A DNA stretch of 64,000 nt from Marinobacter alexandrii (GCF_005871205.1 NZ_SWKM01000011.1:1240001-1304000), one strand, 5' to 3'. Positions 18,260-27,964 are shown, numbered from the stretch's first letter. Notes: generated from the sequence alone by a model not told the origin. Program-made: numbers and translations.

Positions 18260-20632
18260 TCAGGAGACTGCGGACGCCTTACAGTATTGTTCCAGTACTG
18301 CCCTTAACATTTCAATATTGACAGGCTTGGCTACAAACGAATCCATCCCGGCACGTCGGCATTTTTCCTCGTCTTCTTCCATCGCACTGGCTGTGAGAGC
18401 GACCACAGGAATGCGGTCGTGCTGGTTGGTTGATTCCCAGTGCCGAAGTCGCCGTGTGGCTTCGAACCCATCAACCCGCGGCATGACGCAATCCATGAAC
18501 ACCAGGTCAAAAGGATTGACCTGCCACAGGCTGGCAGCCGCTTCGCCATCGTTAGCTGTCATTACGTCGCAGCCAAGTTTTTCCAGCAGCCTGCGGGTGA
18601 GTGTGCGGTTGACCGGGTTATCTTCAACCAGCAGCACCTTCATGCGCCCGCAAGGCAATTCCCGCCGACGAGACGAATCGCTGACAGCCTGCAGTGAGAA
18701 CCGGGTGAGGAATCGCCGCTCATTTTTTGCCGCGTCCGCAAAGAGCTGGTTCAGGATAGGCATCAGACAAGACTCACGCAGCGACTTGCTCAGGAAGGCA
18801 TCGGCGCCCGCTTGACGGAAGTGTTCGGCATCGCCGCGCTGGGGATTGGAGGACAGCAGCAACAGGCGCATATCGGCCCAGAGTGGGTTGCCGCGAATCT
18901 GGCGGCACAGGAGGTCGCTGTCCATGTCTGGAACAAAACCATCGAGAACAATGGCATCAAATTTCTGCTGACTGTCGAAAGCCTGGCGAACAGAGGTCAA
19001 TGCTTCACCAGCAGATTTTACCGCCTCGATGTGAACGTTATGTCGGGAGAGCATTTCCAGAGTGATCTTGCGGGATAGCTCGTAGGAGTCCACCACCAGA
19101 ATCCGGCGATTCTTCATCATCCGGTCATCGGGCCTTACCCGGGTGGAGCTTTCCGGGGCTACCGGAAGCTGGAGTTCGATCCAGAAGGTGGAGCCCTCGC
19201 CAGGACGACTCTCCAGATCCAGTGTGCCGTCCATCAGGTTGGCCAGTTGTCGGCAAATGGTCAGGCCAAGGCCGGCACCCGGCAGTTGGCGCTGGAAGCT
19301 TTGTTGGAGCTGAACGTAGGGTTCGCATACCAGAGGAATATCTTCCGGATTGATGCCAACGCCGGTGTCTTCCACCGCCAAGCGAAGCCGAAGCTGGCCG
19401 TCGCGCCGGCCAAGTACTTCGATACTGATCAACACGTGGCCGGAATCGGTAAACTTGATGGCATTAGATGTCAGGTTGAGAAGAATCTGGCGAATTCGCA
19501 CCGGGTCACCCTTTAACACCCAGGGCAGGTTCTCATCGATACGTAGTTCGAGAGCGAGACCTTTTTCGCGGGCCCTCGGACCCAGCATGTGAACCAGGTC
19601 GTTCAGGGTTGACCGCAGATCGAACGGGATGTCTTCCAGCATCAATTTGCCCGCTTCCATACTGGAAATGTCGAGCAGGTCGTTGATGATCGCTGACAGT
19701 CCTTCTGACGCGTTGAGCAGGGTGGCAACGTATTCGCTCTGTTCCTGGTCCAGGGGGGTGTCGGTGAGCAGGTTGGCGTAGCCGAGTATCGATTGAAGGG
19801 GAATGCGAAGTTCGTGGCTGACGTTGGCTAGAAATTGGTTCTTGGCGTGATTTGCTCGAATAGCCTGATCCCGTTCACCCTGGGACTGGATAGTGGTCTG
19901 GCGCAGCGACTGGGTATCTTCCAGAATCTGAAGCCGCATCTTGTTCAGTGCCTGCTCCAGTTCGGTCAGTTCATCCGGTGTTTTCGGTGCAGATCGTTTT
20001 AGCTTGAGCGGGTCGACCAGGGCGTCCAGGTTGAGCCTGGCGGCGTAGTCGGCCATGGTCTCAAGATGTCGGGAAAGGGTAAGGCGAACAATGATCAGCA
20101 ATCCGAAGGTGCCCAGCATTACCACAATCGATTGGAACAGAAGGTTCAGCAGCGCCCGGTCCCTGAGGTCGTCGTAGATGCGCTCCACCGACGAGGTGAG
20201 TGTAAGTTGGCCAACATCTTCGGGACTGCGGAAAGTAGACCGGTCGAAGACCAGAGGAAAGGTCTGAGACATTACCCGGCCTTCGGGAAAGGTGCCGGTG
20301 GTGAATTGGTCGCCCGTTGAGGTAACGACACGGGCGTGCTGGATGGCAGCGACGGCCTTCATGTCTTCCAGGCTGTTGGCAACTTCGCTGAAATTCATCA
20401 GCCAGATGTTGTTACTCATGCTGCCAGACACCAACTCGGCAGCGCGGACCTGGGTGCTTCGCAGATCTTCTTTCCGGCGTTCAAATTCGCCGATCATCTG
20501 GATGCCGGTCGCGATGAGCGAGAACACCAGGCTGAACAGCAACACATACGCGAGCAATCGAGCCGCGAGCGGCCGGATTCCCAAGCGCTTTAAAAACCGG
20601 TTTGAAGACAATGCACGGATTCCCTGTGTCAA
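18260..20632 (-). CDS. Hybrid sensor histidine kinase with two receiver domains
   Basis: BarA/GacS-like layout without a visible Hpt domain. There are membrane helices at about residues 25-48 and 165-188 around a periplasmic sensor, then a HAMP-like linker. The HisKA H-box is [15 protein letters not shown] (about residue 270). The HATPase follows, with the N box ([11 protein letters not shown]), DTGVGI and GAGLGLTI. The first receiver (about 510-625) is atypical, with VDS instead of the usual acidic pair, although the acceptor Asp (VLDGF) and the Lys are kept. The second (about 655-780) is canonical ([17 protein letters not shown]). The start is TTG at 20632, preceded by AGGTGAG. The signal and output partner are unknown; a separate Hpt protein would be needed. 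Confidence 0.92.
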   Translation of the reverse strand: MTQGIRALSSNRFLKRLGIRPLAARLLAYVLLFSLVFSLIATGIQMIGEFERRKEDLRSTQVRAAELVSGSMSNNIWLMNFSEVANSLEDMKAVAAIQHARVVTSTGDQFTTGTFPEGRVMSQTFPLVFDRSTFRSPEDVGQLTLTSSVERIYDDLRDRALLNLLFQSIVVMLGTFGLLIIVRLTLSRHLETMADYAARLNLDALVDPLKLKRSAPKTPDELTELEQALNKMRLQILEDTQSLRQTTIQSQGERDQAIRANHAKNQFLANVSHELRIPLQSILGYANLLTDTPLDQEQSEYVATLLNASEGLSAIINDLLDISSMEAGKLMLEDIPFDLRSTLNDLVHMLGPRAREKGLALELRIDENLPWVLKGDPVRIRQILLNLTSNAIKFTDSGHVLISIEVLGRRDGQLRLRLAVEDTGVGINPEDIPLVCEPYVQLQQSFQRQLPGAGLGLTICRQLANLMDGTLDLESRPGEGSTFWIELQLPVAPESSTRVRPDDRMMKNRRILVVDSYELSRKITLEMLSRHNVHIEAVKSAGEALTSVRQAFDSQQKFDAIVLDGFVPDMDSDLLCRQIRGNPLWADMRLLLLSSNPQRGDAEHFRQAGADAFLSKSLRESCLMPILNQLFADAAKNERRFLTRFSLQAVSDSSRRRELPCGRMKVLLVEDNPVNRTLTRRLLEKLGCDVMTANDGEAAASLWQVNPFDLVFMDCVMPRVDGFEATRRLRHWESTNQHDRIPVVALTASAMEEDEEKCRRAGMDSFVAKPVNIEMLRAVLEQYCKASAVS

Positions 20633-20655
20633 CTACTAAACTCACCTGCCGGAGT

Positions 20656-21399
20656 TTAACAGACAGTTAGGACTTCGACACGTTCCTGTGAGTCAAGGTT
20701 CACGAAGCGGAAGCGAACGTTTAAATCATAGAGGTGCGCACCGTAAATTCGTTCCTCCTCCCGGCCTCGGCGGAACGAGGGCCGGGGGTCGTAACCGACC
20801 ACATCTTCGATAAGGTTTCGCAGATCAGGGTATTCCTCGGGCGGGAGGGATCGGAGCTGCTGTTCGGCTTCTGGCAGGAAAGATACTGAGAGCCGCTCGG
20901 TGGGCGGGCTGTCGGCCCATCCCAGAGAAGCCTCGGGCACGGCGTCGGCAAACGGCAGGTAGGGCTTGATGTCGAGGATAGGGGTGCCGTCTATCAGGTC
21001 GTGATCGCTAATGTGCAGTATCAGTCGACCGTCTTTGCGACTGAGTCCCTGGTTCCTGACGACAGAAAGCCCCAAACTATTGGGTCGAAATGGCGATCGG
21101 CTGGCAAAGACTCCCATCTTGCGGTTGCCCCCCAGACGAGGTGGCCGGACCACTGGTCGCCACTCGGCACGAACCGCTTCGTGGAATTGAAAGGTGAGCC
21201 AGAGATGGGTGGCCGATTCCAGTCCCCGGAACGCATCCTCACGATCATAGGGCGCCTCGATCACAAGTTCCGCATGGGCGTAGCGGGTCAGGCCGGGTTG
21301 CCGAGGCACGCCAAACTTGTCACGAAAACAGGATCGAGTCAGGGCGATTGGCGAGAGTGTCAGGGCGTCCTGCGCGGGACGGGACGGATGTCGTGGCAT
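20656..21399 (-). CDS. trmO: tRNA (t6A37)-N6-methyltransferase TrmO
   Basis: TsaA/YaeB family single-sheeted beta-barrel methyltransferase making m6t6A at position 37 of some tRNAs. The family signature is seen in ESATHLWLTFQFHE and in MGVFASRSPFRPNSLGLSVV, followed by DHDLIDGTPILDIKPYLPFAD. The 247-residue length is full, including the C-terminal domain with the NVRFRFVN segment. The stop of the upstream barrel-like gene lies 2 bp before its start, and the hybrid kinase starts 23 bp after its stop, suggesting one transcript from coaE through the kinase. Confidence 0.93.
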   Translation of the reverse strand: MPRHPSRPAQDALTLSPIALTRSCFRDKFGVPRQPGLTRYAHAELVIEAPYDREDAFRGLESATHLWLTFQFHEAVRAEWRPVVRPPRLGGNRKMGVFASRSPFRPNSLGLSVVRNQGLSRKDGRLILHISDHDLIDGTPILDIKPYLPFADAVPEASLGWADSPPTERLSVSFLPEAEQQLRSLPPEEYPDLRNLIEDVVGYDPRPSFRRGREEERIYGAHLYDLNVRFRFVNLDSQERVEVLTVC

Positions 21400-21401
21400 A
21401 G

Positions 21402-22526
21402 TTAATCCAAATAAGGCCGCTCAAGGCTGCCGGAAAAGTACAATTCTATCCTGAAAAGCACCGATGCCCGATCCTTGAAGCTTTCGTCCCGCGGAAACTC
21501 CAGCGCCGGTATCAGTTCTGTGTACACCCAATCACTGTGCAAGCGGTACCGCCAGGTCAAGTCTGCAAAGGCTGAGGTGGAGCGCCAGGAGGGCTGGCTT
21601 TCGCCCAGAACCCCCAGTCGGGGCGTCAGGGTTGAGCGGTTGTTCAGTCGCTTATCGACACTGAAGATCTGGGCCGCCACGAACTTTCGATCCCGGTGTA
21701 CCCACTCCAGTTCCGACGAAGATTGAAAGTACCAGCCGTTTCCGACCGACCTGCCAAAGCCAGCCCAGGTGCGTTCACCCCAGCCATCGCTGTGGTAATA
21801 ATAGAAGCGCTGCTGGACGTGTAACAGCCAGTCGTCGTCCAGGCGCCATTTCTTTCGGGCGGTGGCTCGCCAGAAAGCGTCGGGTGGAAATCGTAGGCGA
21901 GCGCCTACATCGTTGGATAAGTTGATGGCATCGCCAATCTGGGTCAAATAGCGCAGGGCGCCGGTGGTGTCGGTGTCGGTGCGATCGGTTTCCGTCAATT
22001 GACGGTCTCGTTGCCGCTCTTCCAGTGGGATCAGCTCTTCGCTTTCACTCTCGATAACCAGACGCAGCTTGCGGCGAGTGGTTGGAATATCCAGCCGAAA
22101 CCGGGCTTCCGGTTCGAATTGAAACGGCTCGCCGTACTCCGATTCGGTAGCGAAGCCAACACGGAGGTAGCTGGCATTGTTTGGAAGACCGTATTGGCTT
22201 CCCGATAAGGTGCGATCAGCCCACTGCCCCAGTCTTTCGATTTTCGGGTTTTGCGTCCGTCCCTGCAGCAACACCCAGTTGCTGAAGTTGAACCAGTAAG
22301 AATCCCTGGGTTCATCCCAATACTCGTCAGGCGAGAAAGTGTAGAAGGACTGTGGAAGGGCCTTGGGCGCCAGCACATCGGATACCGGGCGCTCCTGAAC
22401 CCGAAACACTGGCTCGGCCGCCTGAGCGGGTGTCTGGAAGGAAAAGCATGCGGCGGCGATGCCTGTCAGCAGAGAGCGAGAGTAGCGGTCAGGCAAAATC
22501 CACCAACATCTTGTTATGCAATTCAT
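21402..22526 (-). CDS. Exported beta-barrel-like protein of unknown function
   Basis: 374 residues; I do not recognise a named family. Residues 15-36 look like a signal peptide (LLTGIAAACFSF, cleavage near AQA). The mature part is rich in Trp, Tyr and Arg and shows alternating strands (WLLHVQQRFYYYHSDGW, YFQSSSELEWVHRD, DLTWRYRLHSDWVYTELIP). It ends in LYFSGSLERPYLD, not in the classic terminal Phe. An outer-membrane barrel is likely. The ATG start overlaps the last 38 nt of coaE, so the genes appear translationally coupled; a later start would damage the signal peptide. Confidence 0.7.
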   Translation of the reverse strand: MNCITRCWWILPDRYSRSLLTGIAAACFSFQTPAQAAEPVFRVQERPVSDVLAPKALPQSFYTFSPDEYWDEPRDSYWFNFSNWVLLQGRTQNPKIERLGQWADRTLSGSQYGLPNNASYLRVGFATESEYGEPFQFEPEARFRLDIPTTRRKLRLVIESESEELIPLEERQRDRQLTETDRTDTDTTGALRYLTQIGDAINLSNDVGARLRFPPDAFWRATARKKWRLDDDWLLHVQQRFYYYHSDGWGERTWAGFGRSVGNGWYFQSSSELEWVHRDRKFVAAQIFSVDKRLNNRSTLTPRLGVLGESQPSWRSTSAFADLTWRYRLHSDWVYTELIPALEFPRDESFKDRASVLFRIELYFSGSLERPYLD

Positions 22527-23088
22527 GAACCTGACGCTCTACGTCAACGTGTGGGCGGTTGTTATCAATTATAGCGTCAGCCTTGGCACACCGCTGATCC
22601 CTGGGCATCTGTGCAGCAATAATTCGCTCTACCTGATCCCTTGAGTTGGCATCCCGCGCAACGGTGCGCTCAATCTGAACCTCAACCGGAACATCCACCA
22701 CCAGGGCGTAATCCACGAGTTGGTGCTGATCGGTTTCAAACAACAGGGGAGAGACCAGGAGCACATAGGGCAGTGAGTAGTGTTCCGGCTTCAACTGGCG
22801 AATCAGCTCTTCCCGGATGATTGGATGCAGCAATGCTTCCAGCCATTTCCGCTCTTCTGGTGTTTCAAATACAATGGTCCGCAGCCGGGCCCGATCAAGG
22901 GCGCCCACCGCATCCAGTATGTCCGCACCAAAATGCTCGGCAATGGCTTTGAGTGCTGGTGTGCCCGGCTCAACCACTTCGCGGGCAACGTCGTCAGCGT
23001 CGACCCAGTGGACACCAAGATCCCCGAACATGCGCACAACGGTTGATTTGCCGGAACCGATACCGCCGGTAAGGCCTACAATTGCCAT
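22489..23088 (-). CDS. coaE: Dephospho-CoA kinase
   Basis: Final step of coenzyme A synthesis: ATP-dependent phosphorylation of dephospho-CoA. The P-loop is GLTGGIGSGKST at residues 5-16, followed by the DADDVAREVV segment that binds the substrate. The length of 199 residues is typical. It begins 3 bp after pilD ends, the standard pilD-coaE arrangement of Pseudomonas and relatives. The following barrel-like gene overlaps its 3' end by 38 nt. Confidence 0.96.
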   Translation of the reverse strand: MAIVGLTGGIGSGKSTVVRMFGDLGVHWVDADDVAREVVEPGTPALKAIAEHFGADILDAVGALDRARLRTIVFETPEERKWLEALLHPIIREELIRQLKPEHYSLPYVLLVSPLLFETDQHQLVDYALVVDVPVEVQIERTVARDANSRDQVERIIAAQMPRDQRCAKADAIIDNNRPHVDVERQVHELHNKMLVDFA

Positions 23089-23091
23089 CAG

Positions 23092-23967
23092 TTAGACACC
23101 CAGAAAGCCAAACCAGAAACTCTGAATCTCGGTTCCGAACCAGAGGCACAGCAGGCCTGCAGCCGCCAGGTATGGCCCGAAAGGAATAGGCACCTCGCGG
23201 CCGTGTTTCTTGAAAATCATCAGGCTGATGCCCACCACCGCGCCGACCACGGACGACAGCAGAATCACTGCCGGCAGTAGCTGCCAGCCCAGCCAAGCGC
23301 CCAGCGCGGCCAGTAGCTTGAAGTCACCGTGGCCCATGCCTTCCTTGCCGGTCACCAGTTTGAATAACCAGTAAACTGACCACAGGGAGAGGTAGCCCCA
23401 CACAGCGCCCCAGAAAGCACTGGTGAAGTCGGTCAGCACACCAAAGTAATTCAGCACCAGGCCCAACCAAAGCAGGGGTAGGGTAATGCTGTCCGGCAGC
23501 AGCTGGGTGTCGAAATCGATCACCGTCAATGCCACCAGGGACCACACCAACAACAACGACCACAGTGTGGCTTCGGTGGGCCCGAGCAGAGCGATGGTGG
23601 CAATGGAGAGTAGAGTGGTAATCGCTTCAATGATCGGGTAGCGGGGAGAGATGCCCGTCTTGCAGGAGGCGCACTTGCCGCCGAGGACCAGGTAACTAAC
23701 CACCGGAATGTTCTCCCAGGCCCGAATAGTGTGGCCACAGGAGGGGCAGGTCGAAGCCGGTTTGGACAGGGTGATGCGTTCTTCCGGTTTTTTCTGGTTC
23801 TCAGGGAGTTCCAAGAATTCTTCGCACTGACAGCGCCAGTCCTGATGCATCATCTTCGGCAGGCGGAGGATGACCACATTTAGAAAGCTGCCAATACAGA
23901 GCGATAGCAGGGTGATGGACAGGAATAGTAGCCAGGGCGTCGCCAAAAATGTGTCTAGTGTGAGCAT
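23092..23967 (-). CDS. pilD: Prepilin peptidase / N-methyltransferase PilD
   Basis: Bifunctional inner-membrane aspartyl protease that cleaves type IV prepilin leaders and N-methylates the new N-terminal Phe. The cytoplasmic loop carries two cysteine pairs (CQC near residue 44 and CPSC/CASC near residues 74-103). Catalytic aspartates lie in VIDFDTQLLPDSITLP and in the GMGHGDFKLLAALGAW signature. About seven or eight membrane helices fill the rest. The 291-residue length is normal. It should process both pilins encoded across the locus. Confidence 0.96.
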   Translation of the reverse strand: MLTLDTFLATPWLLFLSITLLSLCIGSFLNVVILRLPKMMHQDWRCQCEEFLELPENQKKPEERITLSKPASTCPSCGHTIRAWENIPVVSYLVLGGKCASCKTGISPRYPIIEAITTLLSIATIALLGPTEATLWSLLLVWSLVALTVIDFDTQLLPDSITLPLLWLGLVLNYFGVLTDFTSAFWGAVWGYLSLWSVYWLFKLVTGKEGMGHGDFKLLAALGAWLGWQLLPAVILLSSVVGAVVGISLMIFKKHGREVPIPFGPYLAAAGLLCLWFGTEIQSFWFGFLGV

Positions 23968-23979
23968 TGAGAGTCCATT

Positions 23980-24017
23980 AAAACGAGAAAGGCCGGGATA
24001 CAGCGAGTAGCCCGGCC
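23980..24017 (-). terminator. Possible attenuator hairpin between pilC and pilD
   Basis: A 7-bp GGCCGGG/CCCGGCC stem with a 13-nt loop. On the minus strand it is followed by TTTCTCGTTTT. It could partially terminate transcripts after pilC, lowering pilD and coaE relative to pilBC. The T-tract is interrupted, so this is a weak call. Confidence 0.5.
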
Positions 24018-24034
24018 AGGATAGCTAGGAATAA

Positions 24035-25258
24035 TTAACCGACAACCTGACCCATTTGGAAGATGGGAAGGTACATGGCAACAATGAGACCGCCTACTAA
24101 GACACCCAGGACGGACATGATCATCGGCTCCATGAGTGCGGTAAGGTTATCCACCATGTCATCAACGACTGCCTCGTAATGCTCAGCAACCTTCTGCAGC
24201 ATCTCATCCAGGTTACCGGACTCCTCGCCAATGGCGGTGAGCTGGACGGCCATGACCGGGAAAATATCCTGTTGGCGCATGGCGACTTGAAGCTGGGTGC
24301 CGCTTGAAACATCGTTTTTTATACGATCAATGGCATCTCGATACACAGCATTGCCTGTGGCACCCGCCACTGAGTCCAGCGCATCTACAAGCGGAACACC
24401 GGCTGCAAAGGTTGTGGACAGGACGCGGCCAAATTTGGCCACGGCAGACTTATCGAGTATTTCGCCAACCACAGGCAGTTTTAAAACATACTTGTCAATG
24501 AAGTCAGAAAATTTCTGTGATCGTCGAATGGCTTCCTTAAAGAGAAAGATGGTGCCAACGATGCCAAGCAAAACCACGAACCACCAACTTTGCATCCACT
24601 CCGAAAGCCGGACCACAAACTGGGTGAATACTGGTAGCTCGGCGCCAAAGCCTTTGAACAGGCTTTCAAACTGAGGGACTACTTTAACGAGAAGAATCGC
24701 GGTCACGATGATGGCTACAACAACGACCGCAATTGGGTAGGTCATTGCTTTTTTGACTTTCTTCTTCAGCAATTCTGTCTTTTCAAGGTAGGTGGCAATC
24801 CGGTCCAGCATCTGTTCCAGTGCACCGGCTTTCTCACCGGAATCTACCAGATTGCAGTAGAGATCATCGAAATGTTTCGGGTGCTTGCTGAGCGCGCCGG
24901 CAAAACTGGTTCCTGACGAGATGTCATTGCGAATGCTCATCACCAGTTCCTGCAGCCCCTTGTTTTCAAGGCCATCCGCAACGATGTCAAAACTCTGCAC
25001 TAGCGGGACGCCGGCTTTCATCATGGTTGCAAGCTGTCGGGTCAGCATCGCGATGTCAAAAGGCGTGATCCTTTTGCTGCCCCCGCCAAACAATGGCTTA
25101 GGTTTCTTCTTGACCTTGTCCGGAATAATTCCCTGCTTGCGAAGCTGCGCTTTGACCAGTGCCAGGTTCGATCCAGTGAGCTCGCCCTTGGATTTGTTTC
25201 CTTTCCGATCCTTGCCTTCCCAGACGTACGATTCCAGTTTTTGCGCTTTCTCTGCCAT
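24035..25258 (-). CDS. pilC: Type IV pilus inner-membrane platform protein PilC
   Basis: GspF/PilC family membrane platform connecting the PilB/PilT motors with the pilin-assembly machinery. Two T2SSF domains are visible (about residues 70-195 and 275-398), each starting with a typical F-x-R-x-L/M segment (AMLTRQLATMMKAGVPLVQ and AKFGRVLSTTFAAGVPLVDAL). There are three membrane helices near 175-200, 225-245 and 380-400. The 407-residue length is standard. It starts 2 bp after the pilB stop codon. Confidence 0.96.
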   Translation of the reverse strand: MAEKAQKLESYVWEGKDRKGNKSKGELTGSNLALVKAQLRKQGIIPDKVKKKPKPLFGGGSKRITPFDIAMLTRQLATMMKAGVPLVQSFDIVADGLENKGLQELVMSIRNDISSGTSFAGALSKHPKHFDDLYCNLVDSGEKAGALEQMLDRIATYLEKTELLKKKVKKAMTYPIAVVVVAIIVTAILLVKVVPQFESLFKGFGAELPVFTQFVVRLSEWMQSWWFVVLLGIVGTIFLFKEAIRRSQKFSDFIDKYVLKLPVVGEILDKSAVAKFGRVLSTTFAAGVPLVDALDSVAGATGNAVYRDAIDRIKNDVSSGTQLQVAMRQQDIFPVMAVQLTAIGEESGNLDEMLQKVAEHYEAVVDDMVDNLTALMEPMIMSVLGVLVGGLIVAMYLPIFQMGQVVG

Positions 25259-25260
25259 GC

Positions 25261-26973
25261 TTAATCCTTCGTGACCCGGTTGGCTTCTTCGAGGCTGGTG
25301 ACACCCTCAATAACCTTCAAAAGCGCCGACTGACGCAAGTTTCTGAAGCCTTCGGCCTGAGCCTGCTGTGCGATTTTAATGGAGCTGGCCTCTTCCATAA
25401 TCATGTTCGCCAGCTCGTCGGTGATCTTGACCACTTCGTAGATACCAACGCGGCCTTTATATCCACCATTGCATTTATCACAGCCTTTTGGGCGGTACAA
25501 CGTGAAGCCTGTATCAATTTGTTCTTGTGTGAACCCTTCCTTCAAAAGTACGTCCTTGGGAATGTCCGTTGCCTGCTTGCAGCTACACAGGCGCCGGCCA
25601 AGGCGCTGGGCGATGATCAGGCTCACCGATGTTGCAATATTGAATGATGGCACACCCATGTTCATCATCCGTGTCAGTGTTTCGGCGGCACTGTTGGTGT
25701 GAAGGGTTGAAAGGACGAGGTGGCCGGTTTGGGCAGCCTTTATGGCAATGTTGGCGGTTTCAAGGTCTCGAATCTCGCCTACCATGATGACGTCGGGATC
25801 TTGTCGCAGGAATGCCCGCAGGGCTTCAGCGAAGCCAAGTCCGACCCGCGTATTCACGTTAACCTGGTTTATGCCTTCAAGGTTGATTTCCGCAGGGTCC
25901 TCGGCCGTCGAAATGTTGCGCTCATGAGTGTTCAGAATGTTGATACCGGTATAGAGAGAAACGGTCTTGCCCGAACCGGTCGGTCCAGTCACAAGAATCA
26001 TGCCCTGCGGTTGTTCAAGAGCAGTCATATACATCTCTTTCTGGTCTTCTTCGTAACCCAGTACATCAATGCCGAGTTTGGCTTGGCTTGGGTCAAGAAT
26101 CCGCAGCACGATCTTCTCACCCCAGAGGGTGGGGAGAGTGTTGACCCGGAAATCGATGGCTTTGGTTTTGGATAGCTTCATCTTGATGCGGCCATCCTGA
26201 GGTACGCGGCGTTCTGAAATGTCCAGCTGCGCCATGATCTTTACGCGCGCAGAAATTTTGGGGGCCAGTTTGATGGACGGTCGGGACACTTCTTTGAGGA
26301 TGCCGTCGGTTCTGTAACGCACCCGGTAAGTCTTTTCGTACGGTTCGAAGTGAACATCGGAGGCGCCGCCACGAATGGCGTCAAGCAGCATTTTGTTGAC
26401 GTACTTAACAATGGGGGCATCATCGACCTCAGTCGTGGAGACTGCGCCGTCGTCTTCCTGTTCGCCGCCCTCAGTCTCGACGCCTTCCAAATCGGCATCG
26501 TCGAGATCACCCATGGTGGTGTCTTGCGACTCGAGGTACTTGTCGATCGCCGCACGAAGTTTGGCGTCGTCGACCAGGACTGCATCGGTACTCAGGCCGG
26601 TATTAAACTTTATTTCGTCCAGCGCCTGAATGTTGGTCGGGTCAGACACGGCTATAAATAGGCGGTTGCCTCTCTTGTAGAGCGGTAAGGCATTGTGCTT
26701 TCGGATCAGTTTCTCATCGACAGTCTTCTCGGGCATCATTTCCGGCAAAAAGGAACTGAGATCCAGAACCGAAACCCCGAACTCCATTGCCGCAGAAAAC
26801 GCCAGCCCACTACTGTTTGCAAGATTATTCTGTACCAAATAGGTGATCAGGGGGGTGCGGTTCTGGGAAGCTTGAAGAAACGCGTCTTTCGCCGTTGCTT
26901 CATCCAGCAGGCCGTCGTCCACGAAGCGTCTTGCGAGACCGGTGAGCGTTACATTGCTGTTGTTGGTAGCCAT
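25261..26973 (-). CDS. pilB: Type IV pilus extension ATPase PilB
   Basis: Hexameric secretion-type ATPase that powers pilus extension. An N-terminal T2SSE_N/MshEN-like domain covers about residues 10-150. The Walker A GPTGSGKT is near residue 330, followed by an Asp box and a degenerate Walker B (VIMVGEIRDLETA). A tetracysteine zinc motif is present (CSCKQ and CDKCNGGYKGR). The 570-residue length is normal. It is first in the pilB-pilC-pilD-coaE block and divergent from pilA. Confidence 0.96.
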   Translation of the reverse strand: MATNNSNVTLTGLARRFVDDGLLDEATAKDAFLQASQNRTPLITYLVQNNLANSSGLAFSAAMEFGVSVLDLSSFLPEMMPEKTVDEKLIRKHNALPLYKRGNRLFIAVSDPTNIQALDEIKFNTGLSTDAVLVDDAKLRAAIDKYLESQDTTMGDLDDADLEGVETEGGEQEDDGAVSTTEVDDAPIVKYVNKMLLDAIRGGASDVHFEPYEKTYRVRYRTDGILKEVSRPSIKLAPKISARVKIMAQLDISERRVPQDGRIKMKLSKTKAIDFRVNTLPTLWGEKIVLRILDPSQAKLGIDVLGYEEDQKEMYMTALEQPQGMILVTGPTGSGKTVSLYTGINILNTHERNISTAEDPAEINLEGINQVNVNTRVGLGFAEALRAFLRQDPDVIMVGEIRDLETANIAIKAAQTGHLVLSTLHTNSAAETLTRMMNMGVPSFNIATSVSLIIAQRLGRRLCSCKQATDIPKDVLLKEGFTQEQIDTGFTLYRPKGCDKCNGGYKGRVGIYEVVKITDELANMIMEEASSIKIAQQAQAEGFRNLRQSALLKVIEGVTSLEEANRVTKD

Positions 26974-27128
26974 AAATAGAGTAAGAAGTGCCGCCTAAGT
27001 TATTGAAACCGGTGTTTCGTCTGTTGAACTGAGTTTAGATGGCTACCGGGATTTTGGGAAGGCATTCGCAGGATTCGTCGTTTGAATGTCGCGATATCAG
27101 GTGCACGCTGACTTCCGAGGGACAGATT

Positions 27129-27155
27129 AAGTGACGTTCAGCGTCACCAAGTGAC
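27129..27155 (+). promoter_or_regulatory. Candidate PilR enhancer repeats upstream of pilA
   Basis: Two AAGTGAC copies start exactly 20 bp apart (27129 and 27149), two helical turns. The first overlaps a GTGACG/CGTCAC palindrome (27131-27147). The distance of about 120 bp to the sigma-54 promoter is typical for enhancer-binding proteins such as PilR. The assignment to PilR is inference. Confidence 0.45.
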
Positions 27156-27254
27156 ATTTTCCGGTGAGCGTCGACCAGGTTTCGTATCATTATTCTGAGC
27201 GGAATTCGTTCTTAATATCATGAAATTAAATGGTTTGTTGTGCGATTTCAGAGT

Positions 27255-27270
27255 TGGCATGTTGAGTGCA
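27255..27270 (+). promoter_or_regulatory. Sigma-54 promoter of pilA
   Basis: TTGGCATGTTGAGTGCA keeps the GG-N10-GC core of RpoN promoters, with GG at 27256-27257 and GC at 27268-27269. The predicted transcript start is near 27281, 85 nt before the pilA ATG. pilA genes of Pseudomonas-type bacteria are RpoN/PilR dependent. Confidence 0.65.
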
Positions 27271-27365
27271 TTCACATGGCTAGGCTCACCAAGCCGGTCA
27301 TGGGGCAAGGCTCCATCGGTCCCGGGCCGTCAAGAGTTGATAACCGACAAACACAGAGGTCGACC

Positions 27366-27848
27366 ATGAAAAATATGAACATCAACCACGCCCAAAAGGG
27401 TTTCACACTGATCGAATTGATGATCGTTGTTGCGATCATCGGTATCTTGGCCGCTGTAGCTATTCCTCAGTACCAGGATTATACAGCGCGCTCTCAGGTG
27501 ACTCGTGTCGTAGGTGAAGTGAGTGCACTGAAATCAAATGTTGAGAGTATCTTCAACAGCGGCGGCCAAATTGGTCTTGCAGACGATTTGACAACTACCC
27601 CGCGCACTATTTCTATCGGCTGGACTGGCTCTAACCTTGTCACTCCTCCTCTTGCGATCACTAACCCTGCAGCAGCCAACGTTTCTTGGGCGGCTACCCT
27701 GGGCACTGACGCGTCGAACGCAGTCGCAGGTGCAGTAATTACTATTACCCGCGCTATCGACGGCAGCTACAGCTGTCAGATCACTAACGGCCCGACAGCT
27801 AATGGTTGGAAAGACTCCTACGCACCTGCTGGCTGCCCGCACAGCTAA
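27366..27848 (+). CDS. pilA: Type IV major pilin PilA (C-terminal serine)
   Basis: Type IVa pilin, 160 residues as a prepilin. The 12-residue leader ends in Gly ([12 protein letters not shown]) and PilD should cut before [20 protein letters not shown], with Glu at +5. The C-terminal region has a disulphide-loop cysteine pair (SYSCQ ... AGC). The final residues are CPHS, so the mature protein ends in serine. I start it at 27366, with AGAGGT just upstream; the reading frame extends further upstream but gives no sensible leader. A terminator follows 40 bp later. With the sigma-54 promoter and the first position in the pil locus, this is the likely major subunit. Confidence 0.95.
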   Translation: MKNMNINHAQKGFTLIELMIVVAIIGILAAVAIPQYQDYTARSQVTRVVGEVSALKSNVESIFNSGGQIGLADDLTTTPRTISIGWTGSNLVTPPLAITNPAAANVSWAATLGTDASNAVAGAVITITRAIDGSYSCQITNGPTANGWKDSYAPAGCPHS

Positions 27849-27887
27849 TCAGGGCCTGTTCAAAGCGTCATAGCTGAGAACAGCAAT

Positions 27888-27917
27888 AAAAAACCCCGCT
27901 CAAGAGCGGGGTTTTTT
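27888..27917 (+). terminator. Rho-independent terminator of pilA
   Basis: CCCCGCT/AGCGGGG stem with a CAAG loop, preceded by A6 and followed by T6. It probably limits read-through from strongly expressed pilA into the ligase gene. Confidence 0.93.
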
Positions 27918-27964
27918 ATTTTTGGGTAAGCTGTTTGGCTTTAGGTCAATTAAGGAGGCGGTGA

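Larger units (their letters stand above)
26974..27365. other. Intergenic regulatory region between pilB and pilA
   Basis: 392 bp without a supported gene, holding the divergent control regions of pilB and pilA. It contains a sigma-54-type promoter for pilA and a candidate enhancer about 120 bp upstream of it, both listed separately. No convincing pilB promoter could be fixed by eye. Confidence 0.6.
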
